Positions 1 to 10,820 of a stretch of 64,000 nt of DNA are shown one piece after another (within the stretch, counting starts at the first letter, position 1; the number at the start of each line of letters is the position of its first letter). Both the position numbers and the translations under genes were made by a program. The stretch is from Macrothele yani (lineage: Eukaryota; Arthropoda; Arachnida; Araneae; Macrothelidae). Location: the NCBI GenBank assembly GCA_039090855.1, contig CM076996.1:52418469-52482468 (forward strand), given 5' to 3'. Under the pieces are notes generated by a model that searched no databases, was not told where the DNA came from, and saw only the letters and a program-made list of their open reading frames with translations.

Positions 1-1369
1 TGAAAAATACCATGCAATGAAGCTGGTACTATTGCATACCTACCATATTTCCCAGATTTCACGGCCTTTTTCTAGATTCGTTGTCTTCCGGTTTTAAGGC
101 CGGAAAAAGATTTTTTTATTCTGTCATATTTTTATTTCATAATGCATGAAGAAATTTATTTATAGCTATTTTAAGACGATATTCCAATTACTGCAAGAGC
201 TGGCTGGTTGCGAAAAATAGGGTAGTCCGACGCCCGGAACCATAGATTTTCACATTTGGGTCATTCCACGCAAAATCGTCAGATATTGAAATAATTTTCC
301 ACCAACACATCTCCGATTCGTACGATTTTTTTTTTGTTTTACAGGTAGCTGCCTCCAAGTTATTAAAAACCCTGAAAGTTTCAACTTTTTTTGTTTCTGA
401 TAGATTAGAAGATATTATTTTTTGAATTTTTGTGCATAGTAGAACCGTTTTCCATAAAAACGCAAATATCTCCGTTATTTAGAATAAGAAATATAAAATT
501 CATCATTCTCTCGTAATTTTTCCCAAGGTTTCAGCTTATACATAGGGAAAAAAAAAAAATTGCGAGAACAAAAGTTAGACAGGGTAGAAATTGTCTTGTA
601 ATCGTAAATTCTTCATATTGCGTTGCTGCACCTCACAAAATTTGCATAAATTATTCATTTCACATCTTTACCCTCACATTGCCAAAAAAAAAAAAAAAAA
701 AATCTACCTAGTTACTACTGATGAAAATATTTGCCGTGCGTGCTCTATTGGTTTCAGGTTTGTCAGTGCAGGCGCTAAAGCCCCTGTCACCGTTTTGGAT
801 GACGTTATTTGTGCATACGTGAGATTCTTCCGCGAATTCGCGGAATTCCTCGATTCCGCTTTTTTGTGGAGTAAAAGAACTAAGCGCTTTCTAGCTGAAA
901 GCGTTGTTTTTGGAGCAGACGCGGGGGCAAGAAGAAATGTTGGTGGAGTCAGGAGCTCAATTCGTTTAATGCTGTCAACAATGGATGGGTTGTCAGTCAC
1001 TTGAGCATCGCAGCGCAAAGGGTGGAAGCTCTTCCTACTTCGTGCATTAGGGAAACTACCACAGCCCTTCCGTGTCTTGCAGGAAATCGCCACTCTGCAT
1101 TCTATCAGGGCCAAACTATCCGCTTGATTCTATCCGTGACGTCATCGCCAGAAACTCTCTCTTGTAATTTGCAAATGTACCCGAATGCGTTCCCGCTTTT
1201 CTGAGATCGTTCGAGAATCGAAGCTCTCGTGAATCCTCTTCCTACGGAGGATGCCAAAAAATACGGAATCTCCGTAATTATTACGGATTTCCCCCGGGAT
1301 TATGGGTGACTAACAAAAAAATTATGGATATTCAGATTTTCGCTGTTATTAAGAAAGTTTTACTGATTT

Positions 1370-2140
1370 TGTAAATAATCGACGTAAAAGCCTCTGAACA
1401 AAGTTCGTAACACAGCCCTTTGTCTTTTTTTTTTTTTTTTCTCAGGTGGTGGAACTTGTTTTGCTTGTTTCAAAGTGTGAACAAAAAAAAAAATGCCCAT
1501 CGTGCTTCTTTCGCCATGGCCCGGGATTACGTCGACCTGAAGCATCTAAATAAAGTTTGTGGCGCAGCTTTCTTTTCTTAAATTCGTTCTACCACCACCC
1601 CCCACCCCCACCCCCAAAGAGAAGGAATTTGTTTTGCTTGTTTGAAAGCTAAGTGGAAAGGAAGAATGGCGCCGCGCCGCGGGATTATGTAGGCCTGGCG
1701 GGCTTCTTTTGCCATGATCCGGAATTACGTTGGTTCAGACGTGCTTTCGCTGTTGCCCGGAATTGCTTCTGCCCGATGCCTCTGAACCATGTTCGTGACG
1801 AACCTTTTTGGTTTTTTTTCTAAGGAGGAGGAATGTGTTCTGCTTGTTTGAAAACTTAGTGGAAAGAAAGCACGGCGCCCAGCTAGGATAACGTCGGCTC
1901 GAAGCCACTGAACAAAGTTTGTGATGCAACTCTGTTTCTTTCCTTTTTTTTTTTTCTAAGGGAGAATGTGTTTTGCATGTTTGAAAGCTAGGGGAGGGGA
2001 GGCACGGCTTCGGGCCAGTATTACGTCGGGCCGAAGCCTCTAAAAAGTTTGTGACGCAGATTTCCGTTTTTGTTTTGTTTTTTCTAAGAAGGAATTTGTT
2101 TTGCTTGTTTGAAAGCTAAGTGGAAAGAATGTGTCATGAG
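1370..2140 (+). repeat. Degenerate tandem array, about five units of 130-200 bp
   Basis: A phrase close to TTTGTTTTGCTTGTTTGAAA recurs near 1457, 1630, 1833, 1969 and 2099. Between copies lie shared pieces reading like gcctctgaacaaagtt, a T-rich run and ttacgtcg. Unit length varies from about 130 to 200 bp. The array lies inside the inserted element at 814-2686. No coding function is visible. Confidence 0.7.
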
Positions 2141-2315
2141 AGGCTCAAAAACAGGGTTAAAAACAAGAATTCGGCAGAGAAAATCTCCCCACTTGCTCGA
2201 CGTTGATGGAGATTCATGTCACCATATTCGCAATGCAAGCAAAAAATTTTGCAAGCCATTTTATAAGATTACATTGAGAAATACTTTATTGACTTCTTCA
2301 ATGACTAAACACTAA
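2109..2315 (+). pseudogene. hAT-type transposase fragment
   Basis: The 68-codon frame contains HLLDVDGDSCHHIRNASKKF, which I recognise as the region around the second catalytic Asp and the following Cys/His segment in animal hAT-like transposases of the ZNF862/KIAA1586 type. Neither the upstream nor the C-terminal dimerisation region could be read next to it. The frame begins inside the tandem array, so its ATG is not meaningful. Recognition is by memory of the family, not a search. Confidence 0.45.
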
Positions 2316-2692
2316 GCTGTGGATATATGTTTCTAATTCTTGCAAGTTTCTAATTGCTTGACTAAATTCACAAACTTTCCTAGACAAATACTTTTCACTT
2401 CAGGATTTAGCTAGTAAAGATTCACATGTAAGTTTTAAATCTGATTTTTTAAATATTTCATTTTATTTTGTTCTTAAATCCCTACTTTTCTATTGTGAAT
2501 ATAATAATGTGCTTCACTTTAATATTTACTTACATAATTTACAGAAAATAATTCCATATGGCTAGCATACTCTTAAATATTGTATATATGCTGTATTTGA
2601 ATTTGCTCACCGGGCGTTCGCGTGTCCCAATTTTCCACCCAGTTAAAAAGTTCAGCGTTTTTTGTCATCGGCCGGTCTCATGTATGTTTGTG

Positions 2693-3520
2693 GGGAGTTA
2701 CTGCAAATGACCTGAGTGGGCTCCAGACCTTTCTCGCACTTTGCCTGATCAACATCGCACAAATGTATTGCCCTTCTTAAAGATATTGTTAAGTATAAAC
2801 ATGCCACTCGCCGCAGGATGATAAATTATGTTGACAAAAGTGTTAGGAGGATTTTATGAGCACACATGCACACAAAACTTCCTCTAATTGTTTCCCGTAC
2901 AAGTAATTTGACGTAGCGTGGAAATGAACTGTGACCTGCGAGAAAAGTTCAGTACTAATGTTTGTGTCACAAACGTAGCCAATCAATTTTAAGACTTCCG
3001 GATTTTGGAAGTACTAATATGAATTGTAGCCTCTCAGGCAAAATGGTATTCCGTATTAACTGTTAGTTTTCCCCACTTGTTGCTTCCATTATTTTTTCTT
3101 TATCTCTGGGTTTAATTTTTTTTGCCGTTATGGCATTAGGATCTCTGTGTGCCAGCTTATTGGTTATGAAATTTAACAGCACAATGTCTAAATATCCTAT
3201 GCTGCGTTATTTAGAAGCAAATACAGAGGTGCCAACTATTATGAATTGTCCGTAATTATTACGGTTTCGACTGTCAGATTACGGAATAGCAGACAGGTTG
3301 GAAGAATTACGTAATTCAGTGTGTTTTGGAGAATCTCAATTTTGTATCCTTTTTTGTTAAACTTTTTTAGTGCGACGCTGCCGATTTCTTGGCCTTTGAT
3401 TTTGATCCGCATATTTTCCGAATCAGACTGCGGATTTCGGTGTCTCAATGATCATATCATTTTGAAATGGAATGTCCATGAATCATATCGTCAAACAGCG
3501 ATATTATCGGAAGAATGGTA
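2693..3520. other. Non-coding interior of composite hAT copy A
   Basis: No credible gene is present. The stretch matches copy B at 48690-49559 closely. It contains inverted pieces built on ccgtaattattacgg near 3250, which look like the edge of another old DNA element. Copy B has an extra T-rich run near 49120 and a 19-base partial duplication near 49480. Confidence 0.5.
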
Positions 3521-3612
3521 CCGTAATTTTCGTCATATAATCCGCGGATTATCTGCTAAAAAAGTTAAAATTATAGGTTTTGTGGATTATACACCGATGC
3601 GGTTAATACGCC

Positions 3613-3646
<34 letters not shown>

Positions 3647-4965
3647 CCTTCCGATTTAAAAAAAAATGAATTTTCTTCAATTCAGGAGTTTGTACGGAGC
3701 GGGGAGGAGGGGGAGTAATGTCGTAACGAAAGATCGGGAAAGTTGTGGGGAGGAAAGGCAGGGGTCATTTTGATATCGTTGAGGAGAGCTCTGACTGTCG
3801 TGCCGGCTCTATTTTTTGGCAAAGGCCAAAGAAGTATGCACAGCGCTTGCTGCACGAACCTATGCGTTTCTCCTTTCGGATTTCATGTGCGTGACCTTGT
3901 ATCTAGTTTGCTTTCGTTGTTTTCCTTCATTGCTAATCATGATGTCTCTGAAAAGGAAACGTTTCAGTTACACTGCCGAATTTAAACTTGAAGTGGTGGA
4001 CAGAATTGAGGATATGATCATGTCACTGCGCGATAGTTTTGAGGTCAGAACACAATCGTGCAGCAACATACGGAAAGCCTCTGTGTCGTGATCTAAAACG
4101 TAAACAAATCAGTTGGTAAATTCCGCGGGAGAATTCACGGAAGTTTTTTATTGGCCCACGTAGAAGACGATCTCTCAACTCTGAAAGAAGGAATTCCTCC
4201 AAAAACTTTCGACGTACACGCGAGTACATACGGTATTTTTACGACTTGTTCTGTATCAGCCTTTCGTCATTGGCAAGGTGTAATGCAATACCTCTGGAGC
4301 TACATCGGCATGATCTATGGATGCCACACCCTTTATCTGTTCGGAGATAAAAAATATAAAACAGTAACCTTTAAAAATGAATTTCTTCATTTAATAAAAT
4401 AGTTTTTTTTTCTCTTACTTCTTCGGACTCATTATGTGTTTCTGGAACGTGGAAAGAGCGATGTATTTATTTATTTACTGACGCCACGTATTTGGAGGAT
4501 TTTCACCTTGGATCTCACCCTTTGGAATTAACTACTATAATATATATAGCCAGTGCCGTTAATACCCACCAGATGGAGACAACTCAGTAGCTGAGCCTAT
4601 CTTACGGATTTATGATGTCAGAAGCTGACTTAAAAGTACACATAGCACCGTGGATTGTTGGCCACCGTGGTGTAAAGCTAACACGCTCGGCTAGATATCG
4701 AGAGATCTGTGGATTCAATTCCCCGGCGGCGGCTGAAAACAATTTTTCGGTTGCTATGTGTTTCTGGAACATGGAAAGAGTGATGTGTTTATGTGACCGA
4801 CTTTTCTGTTGGAAATTCCACTTCTGGTTCAACATCTATGGTGTGCAGATTATACGGCGATTTTTTTTCCTAAATGTCACAGTCTGCGGATTATACGAAG
4901 GGTTTTTTTTTTTTTTTTTTAATGTGAATTCCGCGGTCTGCGGATAATACGACGAAAATTACAGG
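3521..4965. mobile_element. Nested pogo/Tigger-like element (TA target site), copy A
   Basis: The left end reads CCGTAATTTTCGTCATATAA after TA (3519-3520). The right end is its inverse, with CGAAAATTACAGG followed by TA (4966-4967). In copy B the right end is CGAAAATTACGGG before TA, closer to a consensus starting CCCGTAATTTTCG. A TA duplication with inverted ends rich in ATAATCCGC is typical of pogo/Tigger elements. Inside is the fragment of a second relic: a pipsqueak-type N-terminus (3939-4091) and an end CGCGAGTACATACGG (4220-4234) belonging to the family of the element at 38992. No full transposase is present. Confidence 0.65.
3939..4091 (+). pseudogene. Pogo/Tigger transposase N-terminus (Psq helix-turn-helix fragment)
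   Basis: The frame starts MMSLKRKRFSYTAEFKLEVV, the opening of the pipsqueak/CENP-B-type DNA-binding domain at the N-terminus of pogo-group transposases. The Tigger element at 40528-39194 starts with a comparable KKRMSYNAGFKLKVV. After about 50 residues the frame stops, and no DDE domain follows; the sequence runs instead into a terminal repeat. Copy B has the same fragment at 50054-50218. The family is clear, but the gene is only a stub. Confidence 0.6.
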
Positions 4966-5461
4966 TAATATGCCGTTAAGTGTCATCGTAAAAGAGTTTG
5001 CGCTTGCTATCGGTTCCCCACGCAATTTCTCCATGTGACAGGAGAAAGGTTACTTTAGCCAAAACTTTTCCCACTGCAGTTGAGGCAGGGCTGTTCACTT
5101 GGCATTTTTGGGGTATTATAAGACGACGTACTGTTGGAAATCACTTTTTCGAGCCCCGTTCGAAGTGCAATAACGATCAACTCGTCGCAACGCGTGGTCC
5201 CGCGATGACGGATGTTTATATTTCTTGCGGACTTTCGCCGCACGGGAGGACGAAGTGCGGAGTTTTATTACTAGAAGCTCTTCACATTATTCATTTCTTT
5301 TTCCCAAACAAACAGACACAATCCCAAAACTCCGTGAATTACGAATCCCCCTGTTTTTCCAAACTTGTGTTGGTAGAGGATGACTTTATTGACAGCTTGT
5401 TCCTCAGACTAGCAGACGTGCTTTTTCCTACTGCGTACAATTTTTTCTAAGGTTATTTGAA
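4966..5461. other. Spacer between nested pogo element and piggyBac fragment
   Basis: A frame of 150 codons (4998-5450) exists, but copy B breaks it with several indels and it has no recognisable domain, so I do not call a gene. The stretch ends at the ATG of the piggyBac fragment. It could be the 5' region of the piggyBac insertion, but no piggyBac terminal repeat or TTAA pair was identified. Confidence 0.35.
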
Positions 5462-5857
5462 ATGGCTTGTAGTGAGAGTGAAAGTTTGCCAAGTGATGGT
5501 GATGATTTTGAATCATCTGAGAGTGATATTGGACAAGCAACGTCAAGCCAGAAAACTAGCCACCGTGCCACACACACCATATCTTCTTCAGAAGGTGAAG
5601 ATCTTCATAGTGAATCTTCAGATCATGAAAGTTCTGAAAGTGAATGGGAGGATGTAATAGAGGGAAGTGATGAACAACCTCAGCATCCTTTTGATTGTCA
5701 TAAAATGCAGGGGCCCAAACATGCAACTGATGTGGCACCTATTGCATATTTTTACTTGTTTTTTACCAATTTCATCCTTGGAATTATCGTTTCTGAAACA
5801 AATAAATATGCAAAGAGGTTTCTCCAGGAACATCCAAATCTTTCTCCGAAATCTTGA
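5462..5857 (+). pseudogene. piggyBac-type transposase, N-terminal fragment
   Basis: The 131-codon frame opens with a Ser/Glu/Asp-rich tail (residues 1-80), typical of the variable N-terminus of piggyBac transposases. It then enters the start of the DDE_Tnp_1_7 domain with PIAYFYLFFTNFILGIIVSE followed by TNKYAKRFLQ. After the stop, a shifted frame gives ENAEIKVSLRAF, matching the next conserved stretch of the domain. The catalytic Asp residues are all missing. In copy B the frame shifts earlier, near 51825, because of a small deletion. It is a passenger fragment inside the hAT composite, roughly a quarter of a normal piggyBac transposase. Confidence 0.65.
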
Positions 5858-5940
5858 GCAAGGAAATGGAAAATGCTGAAATAAAGGTTTCCTTACGTGC
5901 CTTCTAATATGAGAGTAATCAGTGGCCCATGTAGGACGAG

Positions 5941-6495
5941 ATGATTGCTGAAGGCATATCCAGTCAAAACAAACACCAGGATTGTGTAAAATTAAAGACT
6001 CGATCAAAGCCTTTGGATAATTTTTCTGCAAAAAAGAATGAAAATAGCGTGATAAACGCTGAATTGCTGTTTACTGCAATCGTTGTGGAGCATAACCTAC
6101 CTATAGCAAGCTGTGATCATGCTGGTCGCTTCTTTCATGCTATGTTCCCAGACTCTGATATTGATGAAGCTGGATATCCTTGAGCAGATGAGGCATGGAA
6201 TGAAATATCTAAGATGAAAGATTCATCTGGCCTTCCCAAGTATTCTGCATTGCCTAAACTAATGTTGGCAATATTGACTATCCCTCACAGCAATTCCTCT
6301 ACGTAGACAATATTTAGTATAGTAAGGAAAAACCTCACATACTTCTGCCCAACAATGAGCACTAAAACATTAAGTGCCCTTCTTGTACAGAAAAGTAAAG
6401 CATTTTCCTCAGGTGAGCTGAGTTATAAAAAGTTTTCTGAAAAAGAATATACCACTGCAAAACAAGCAACAAGGCAGTTTTTATGTCAGCAATAA
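5941..6495 (+). pseudogene. hAT transposase, internally deleted (composite element, copy A)
   Basis: One frame with two stops (TGA at 6181, TAG at 6304) reads as two ends of a hAT transposase joined together. The first part contains ELLFTAIVVEHNLPIASCDH and MFPDSDI, the segment upstream of the catalytic core in ZNF862-like hATs. The second, from 6236, gives LPKYSALPKLMLAILTIPHS and FSIVRKNLTYFCPTMSTKTL, the C-terminal dimerisation domain. The catalytic core between them is missing. This is probably the remnant of the composite element's own transposase, since it lies on the strand and side expected from the right terminus at 8588. Confidence 0.65.
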
Positions 6496-7477
6496 CATGA
6501 GGTAAGTACAATATTGATAATTTAATTTCATATTTTTTTTGTGAGGATAGTGTAAACATATAAAGTTATTACACATTTCACGCATTAATTTCTCATGAAA
6601 TACCCATTCCACGCATTAACGATGAGGCTTCGTATGGTGATTATCGATAAGCACCTCATACAAGTATTACAGGTTACACAGTAATACTATAATATTGTCC
6701 TTAACTTTGAAAAAAATGGCATGTTACATTACTGAAAGTTTGTGTTCGATTACTGAAACATTACTGAAAAATCCCCTATTGATTACTGATGCGTTCTGCT
6801 AAAGGTTGGCCCCTCAGAAATAGCATAGATTCGATGTTCTCATTGCCATGTGCAAGAACTAACGTTAGCTGAAATAATTACAATTTTGATTTTTAAATGT
6901 CAGCAGTATTTTCCCTGATTGCTAGAAATTGTTGGGATGGTACTGGCACACGTTTTTCCTCTGACGCAGAAATGCTGTCACGATTTCTGTTCTCTCTCTC
7001 TTCTTTTTTTATTTTTTAATAGCTGTTTTAGTTTGCTTTGTTTTTAAAGATTCTAAATTCCAATAGAAAATACAAATTGTTAGATCGATTTGATAGAACC
7101 ACTCTAACAAAATGTTAAGAGACTGTCAGACACTCACCATTTTATCATTCCCATTAGACTCAATTTCAGCAAAAGTTTCTGTGTTGTTCAATATTTATGT
7201 AAAATAAGCACTTAAAGGATTTAAAGCTTCAGCATTGTATCATTTAAGGGCAATTTATTCTCTTCAGTCACAATTCTCCCAGCTTGCATTTTTAAACCTA
7301 ACTGGAACTCTAAATGTTGTGAGTCATTTAAAATGTTATTTATATACTTGTGTGCACTTAAAATACAGATAAATCAGTTATATAATTTCACCTAATCGAT
7401 TGAAATATTTCATTATATGTAGAATTTAAATTAAGTCTTTGTTCAAGTATTCTTTAAAACATGTAAATACATGGTTT
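6496..7477. other. AT-rich 3' part of composite hAT copy A, no gene
   Basis: The stretch is collinear with copy B (52543-53529). No conserved reading frame or RNA gene was recognised. Scattered palindromic and T-rich runs are present. Confidence 0.5.
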
Positions 7478-7694
7478 GCCACCTCAGTGGTGCAGTGGTC
7501 TAAGCTCTGGCTTCTGACTATTCGTCCAAGTGAGCCTGGATTCAAGTCCCAGATGAGGTATGGGTGGTGTGTTTCTCTTACGGCACTGGCTCTCCTTCTT
7601 TGTGAAGCCAATGGTTCTAAATTAGGGATGGGCGGATGACTGCTTATAGCCCAACAAGTTGCTCGTGGTGGTCGTTAAACCTGAAACAAAAAAA
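7478..7694 (+). repeat. tRNA-derived SINE, diverged copy 1
   Basis: It has the head GTGGTGCAGTGGTCTAAGC (A box) and a decayed B box at GGATTCAAGTCCC. The body follows (cggcactggctctcc, ctaaattagggatggg, tgcttatagccca, gtggtcgttaaacct) and then an A-rich tail. The same order recurs at 9075, 26520, 46449, 58384 (minus) and 61728. This copy is the most diverged on the plus strand. It lies in a segment missing from copy B. Confidence 0.85.
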
Positions 7695-8576
7695 TAAGAC
7701 ATGATTGTGTTAAATATTATGTAAAATTTATATTAAATACACTAATTTTTGTAACTATAAGGTAATTTGGGAAAATGAAAGTTATTTATCCTTTATATTC
7801 CATATTTTCTGTTTATCTTTATGGACTGTATAATTGGGACATCCATTATGTGGTGTCTTTTTAATTCTCCCTCATGTGAGATGAACATAACATTATCAGT
7901 ATTAATTTCAGGTAAGCAATTATTTGCAATTACAGCCTGTCTAGAATTTGATAAATCTTGCTTTCAATACATTACATTATTCCTTAATTCTCTAAAAATA
8001 TCAAAACTGAATTTAAAAAATTGCCTGTTGACATTACGGTTGTATTCGATTTCTGCAGATAGTTTGCTTCATATTTTGTAACATGGAACAATTAGGCACA
8101 GTGGCCTGGTACACTTCTGCTTGGAGAAACACATCACAAGAGAACCACTTAAACAATGGATCAAAGCCCTTTGTTGGTTGATTCTCTTTCAACATTTCTC
8201 TGAGCAGGAGCCCATTCGGTCATTAAACTTATCTACACTGTGCTATAGAAGAAAGGAAAACAAACTATTCAACATACAGATTTTTTCTTACATATGATCT
8301 GTTTCTATGGAAATGTATTAACAAATTCTACATGGGCAGTATACCACTTAGGTTCAGAAAATATCATGGAATTATGGTACCAAAAATAATATGCCTCATG
8401 CATTTAATTGTTATTAATAAAAAGCAGGTAATTGTATAAAGAACAGTTATTTAAAGAATTAACAAATGTATGCTTTCGTAAGAAACGCAAGAATGTAAGG
8501 AAATGCAACCATTTGCCGCTCTGGAAAAACTCGCAGGACCACCTGGAAAAGTCAGGGAATTTTTTTTCTACTTTTG
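7695..8576. other. AT-rich interior of copy A, mostly missing from copy B
   Basis: The part up to about 8373 has no counterpart in copy B, where a snap-back palindrome replaces it. The part from 8374 matches 53581-53811. No gene was recognised. Confidence 0.5.
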
Positions 8577-8589
8577 AGTGGGAACCCTG

Positions 8590-8590
<1 letters not shown>

Positions 8591-8650
<60 letters not shown>
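8591..8650 (+). repeat. (ATT)20 microsatellite
   Basis: Twenty uninterrupted ATT units start two bases after the CCCTG terminus of the composite hAT. Copy B is followed at the same place by GATTATTCTT, so both insertions abut ATT-rich target DNA. All long Ile/Tyr/Asn frames here are artefacts of the repeat. Confidence 0.98.
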
Positions 8651-8652
<2 letters not shown>

Positions 8653-9074
8653 AACATACACAAGAAGGTAAGATGCAGAAAAAATAATATTGCCGTTTAC
8701 AATCTTGCAGATATTCCGGCCACTCTGATACTAAAGGATATTCAAAAATTAAATACATTAGGGTACTTTACTGCAATATTAATGATCTTACTTGTTAAAA
8801 TAAAAAATGTAAATAATCACTAATCTACAAGAAATAAATACAATACTAATATGACACTAGTACAAATGAAAAAAAAAAACATTATTCTACAATTATCCAA
8901 GCACTATTATTATTACACATCACTACGATTATCGTTAATCTACACATTAATCATTTACACTATCAACAAAATTTACTCAATTATCACGGAGAAAAAATTT
9001 AAATTCATGGTGACATATTACATGTTAATACATTTCCACGAGAACTCATAAGGCATGAAGAGAAAGAAAAGGGC
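8651..9074. other. AT-rich stretch, nothing recognised
   Basis: There is no credible coding frame, RNA gene or repeat terminus. ATT-like triplets are scattered, suggesting decay of a longer microsatellite. Confidence 0.5.
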
Positions 9075-9296
9075 CACGCCGGTGGCACAGTGGTCTAAGC
9101 GATGGCCTCTGATCATTCGTTCGAATGGGGTCCGGGTTCGAATCCCGGTGAGGCATGGATGTTGTGTTTGCCTTACGGCACTGGCTCTCTCCCTTCCCTA
9201 GAACCAGTGACCCTAAATTAGGGATGGGCGACTGCTTATAGCCCATTGAGTTGCTCACGGCGATTGTTAAACCTTCAATCAAAAAAAAAAAAAAAA
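9075..9296 (+). repeat. tRNA-derived SINE, copy 2
   Basis: The A box GTGGCACAGTGGTCTAAGC and an intact B box GGTTCGAATCC are followed by the family body and a 15-base A tail. The flank after the tail (gaaagaaagaaagg) resembles the left flank agagaaagaaaagg, a plausible but low-complexity target duplication. Confidence 0.9.
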
Positions 9297-9539
9297 GAAA
9301 GAAAGAAAGGAAGGAAAACGAAAGTAATAACAAGCCTTGAATTATGACAAAAATAAACGAATGAGGAATATGCATTTTAATTAACTTGACTTATTCGTGA
9401 CTCCTTTTTTTCTTTCTTTATTTTTTTTAAACAATGGGTGTTTGTTCATCCATGTATACTTATTAAAAAAAAAAAAAGAAGGAAGGAATTAAAAGGAAGT
9501 AAGTATGAAAAAAGATACATTCTTGGAACAAGAATGTAT

Positions 9540-10820
9540 AGATATTTGAAGGTTTCGACAGGCAGAATTCAAGGAATATCGGGCCCTCATTTCCCGAAAA
9601 TTCACCTAGAAAAAACAGCAACATATCATTCTTTTTTCTTGAGATGTTGCCTGTGTCCAGTATTGTTAAATATCATTTCTTTGCATAAATGTTTGTAATT
9701 CAGCATGAAACTGTGGGCAATGATTTGCAAAAACTAAAGTTAAGCTGGCGCGAAGATTTCCCTGTAGTCTTCAGGTATGAGATTCTTCCATGGATTCAAA
9801 AAATTCCGCCATTTCTGTTATTGGTTTGGGCATTCTCAAGATCAATGCACAACTGAACAGAAATTTGGGGGGGGGTAATGGTGGGAGGAAGGGGGATTTT
9901 GATTATCGTTTTAAGACGGGATTCCGTCTTTCGAAACTTTCGAAAACGGAAGTTAGATGCAGCGAAAATTTCTCCCCTAATCTTTTTTTTTTTTTTTTTT
10001 TTTTTTTTGCGATGTTCCTTCTGCCTAGTATTGTTCTTAAATATCCTTTTATTCCACAAGTACTGCATTTCAACCTAAAAATGGAGGATGAAGTTTCCCA
10101 AAACGGAAGTCGATCGGAGCGAAGTTTTTTCCCGAAATAGCATTTTTTTCCCCTTCCCGCGATGTTCTTACTACCCTGTGTTGTTGTTAAGTGTACTTTC
10201 CCCCATAAATGTCTGCACTTAAGCTTGATAAGGGAGGGAAAATTTTCCAAAAACGGAAGTGACAGAGTTTAGAAATTTGTTAGAATTGATGCATGGTGTT
10301 TAAAAGTATTCATATTCTGAAACTTACTCCCATTTATCTAACAACGTGGTGAAAGCTTTGATACCATGCGTTCGTGGTCCTCAGGCTGAAAGTTCTTTCA
10401 GCATGATGGATAAATTATTGTCATCTGAGGGAATAAAAGGGGAGGAGGAAAGAAAAGTGGTGAAGAAATAGGAAGGGAATAATATCAGCAGAAAGAAAAA
10501 CTAAGCAATGATTGCTGTTGCAGCTGCTGAGTCAACAAAAGACAAATATGGCCATGGAACTTGCTGAGATGAAAGCAACACAAGAGGAAAATTGAGCTGA
10601 TGTTCTAGCAAGTCCAAAAGAGAGAGAGGGGGGGGTTGAAGCAGTGTCTTTTAAAATCACTTAATTTTGTTTGAATTCAGTAATTTTATCTTGTGAATAC
10701 AGTGAATAATTACATCTTGCACGCGCTGCTTTATATTCACACTTTCTTGTCGCATGTTCTGATTTCTTTCACCCAATTAAAAGTTCAGCTTTTTTGTTCC
10801 TTGGTCAGTCTCATGTGTAT
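9540..10820 (+). mobile_element. Deleted hAT-family element, copy 1 of three
   Basis: It shares order and sequence with 25277-26919 and 29000-29640. There are modules containing atgtt...agtattgtt...aacggaagt (at about 9645, 10010 and 10160), then gatgcatggtgttt, then a coding relic of a hAT dimerisation domain, then a right end close to TCTCATGTGTAT (about 10808-10820). The left boundary is approximate. The central coding region is gone. Confidence 0.55.
10349..10471 (+). pseudogene. hAT dimerisation-domain fragment
   Basis: The frame reads VKALIPCVRGPQAESSFSMM and continues DKLLSSEGIKG before a TAG. In hAT transposases the motif before the C-terminal helix is of the form P-x-x-x-A-E-x-x-F-S, and the better preserved gene at 12844-15276 has LPRGNADAERGFLVN at the same place. 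The same frame is recognisable at 29287-29400 and, more decayed, at 26140-26240. Downstream, the sequence near 10510-10620 still resembles the charged C-terminal extension of the 12.8-kb transposase. Confidence 0.5.

Larger units (their letters stand above)
814..2686 (+). mobile_element. hAT-type element inserted in copy A, with 6-bp target duplication
   Basis: This segment is absent from copy B, where TTTGTG runs straight into GGGAG near 48690. In copy A, TTTGTG stands on both sides (808-813 and 2687-2692), so B is an empty site. The ends are CATACGTGAGA and the inverse of CATACATGAGA, 10 of 11 bases identical. The last 80 bases resemble 10735-10820 and 26850-26919, linking it to the hAT family there. 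The interior has a degenerate tandem array and a short hAT-like protein fragment. A 6-bp duplication is unusual for hAT (normally 8 bp), so the superfamily call is inferred from the coding fragment and the shared terminus. Confidence 0.7.
1..8588 (+). mobile_element. Composite hAT-like DNA transposon, copy A (left end outside window)
   Basis: Nearly the whole interval is collinear with 47868-53822 (copy B), with long near-identical stretches. It ends at GTGGGAACCCTG (8577-8588), the same right terminus as copy B, whose left end begins with the inverted CAGGGTTCCCAC. I therefore read the two as copies of one transposon rather than a segmental duplication. Internal cargo, in order: another hAT-type element (814-2686), a pogo/Tigger-like element (3521-4965), a piggyBac fragment (5462-5857), a broken hAT transposase (5941-6495) and a SINE (7478-7694). 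The copy cannot encode a working transposase. About 1 kb of its left end is expected upstream of the window. Confidence 0.75.

Noticed and set aside
4998..5450. 150-codon gene in copy A
   Set aside because: The matching region of copy B has several indels that do not preserve the frame.
8404..8823. Long frames encoding poly-Ile, poly-Tyr or poly-Asn
   Set aside because: They are translations of the (ATT)20 microsatellite.
9100..9160. tRNA genes at A/B-box sequences (also 26530, 46460, 61740)
   Set aside because: They are followed by a long common body and A tail and flanked by target duplications, so they are SINE heads; no consistent cloverleaf with closed acceptor stem was drawn.
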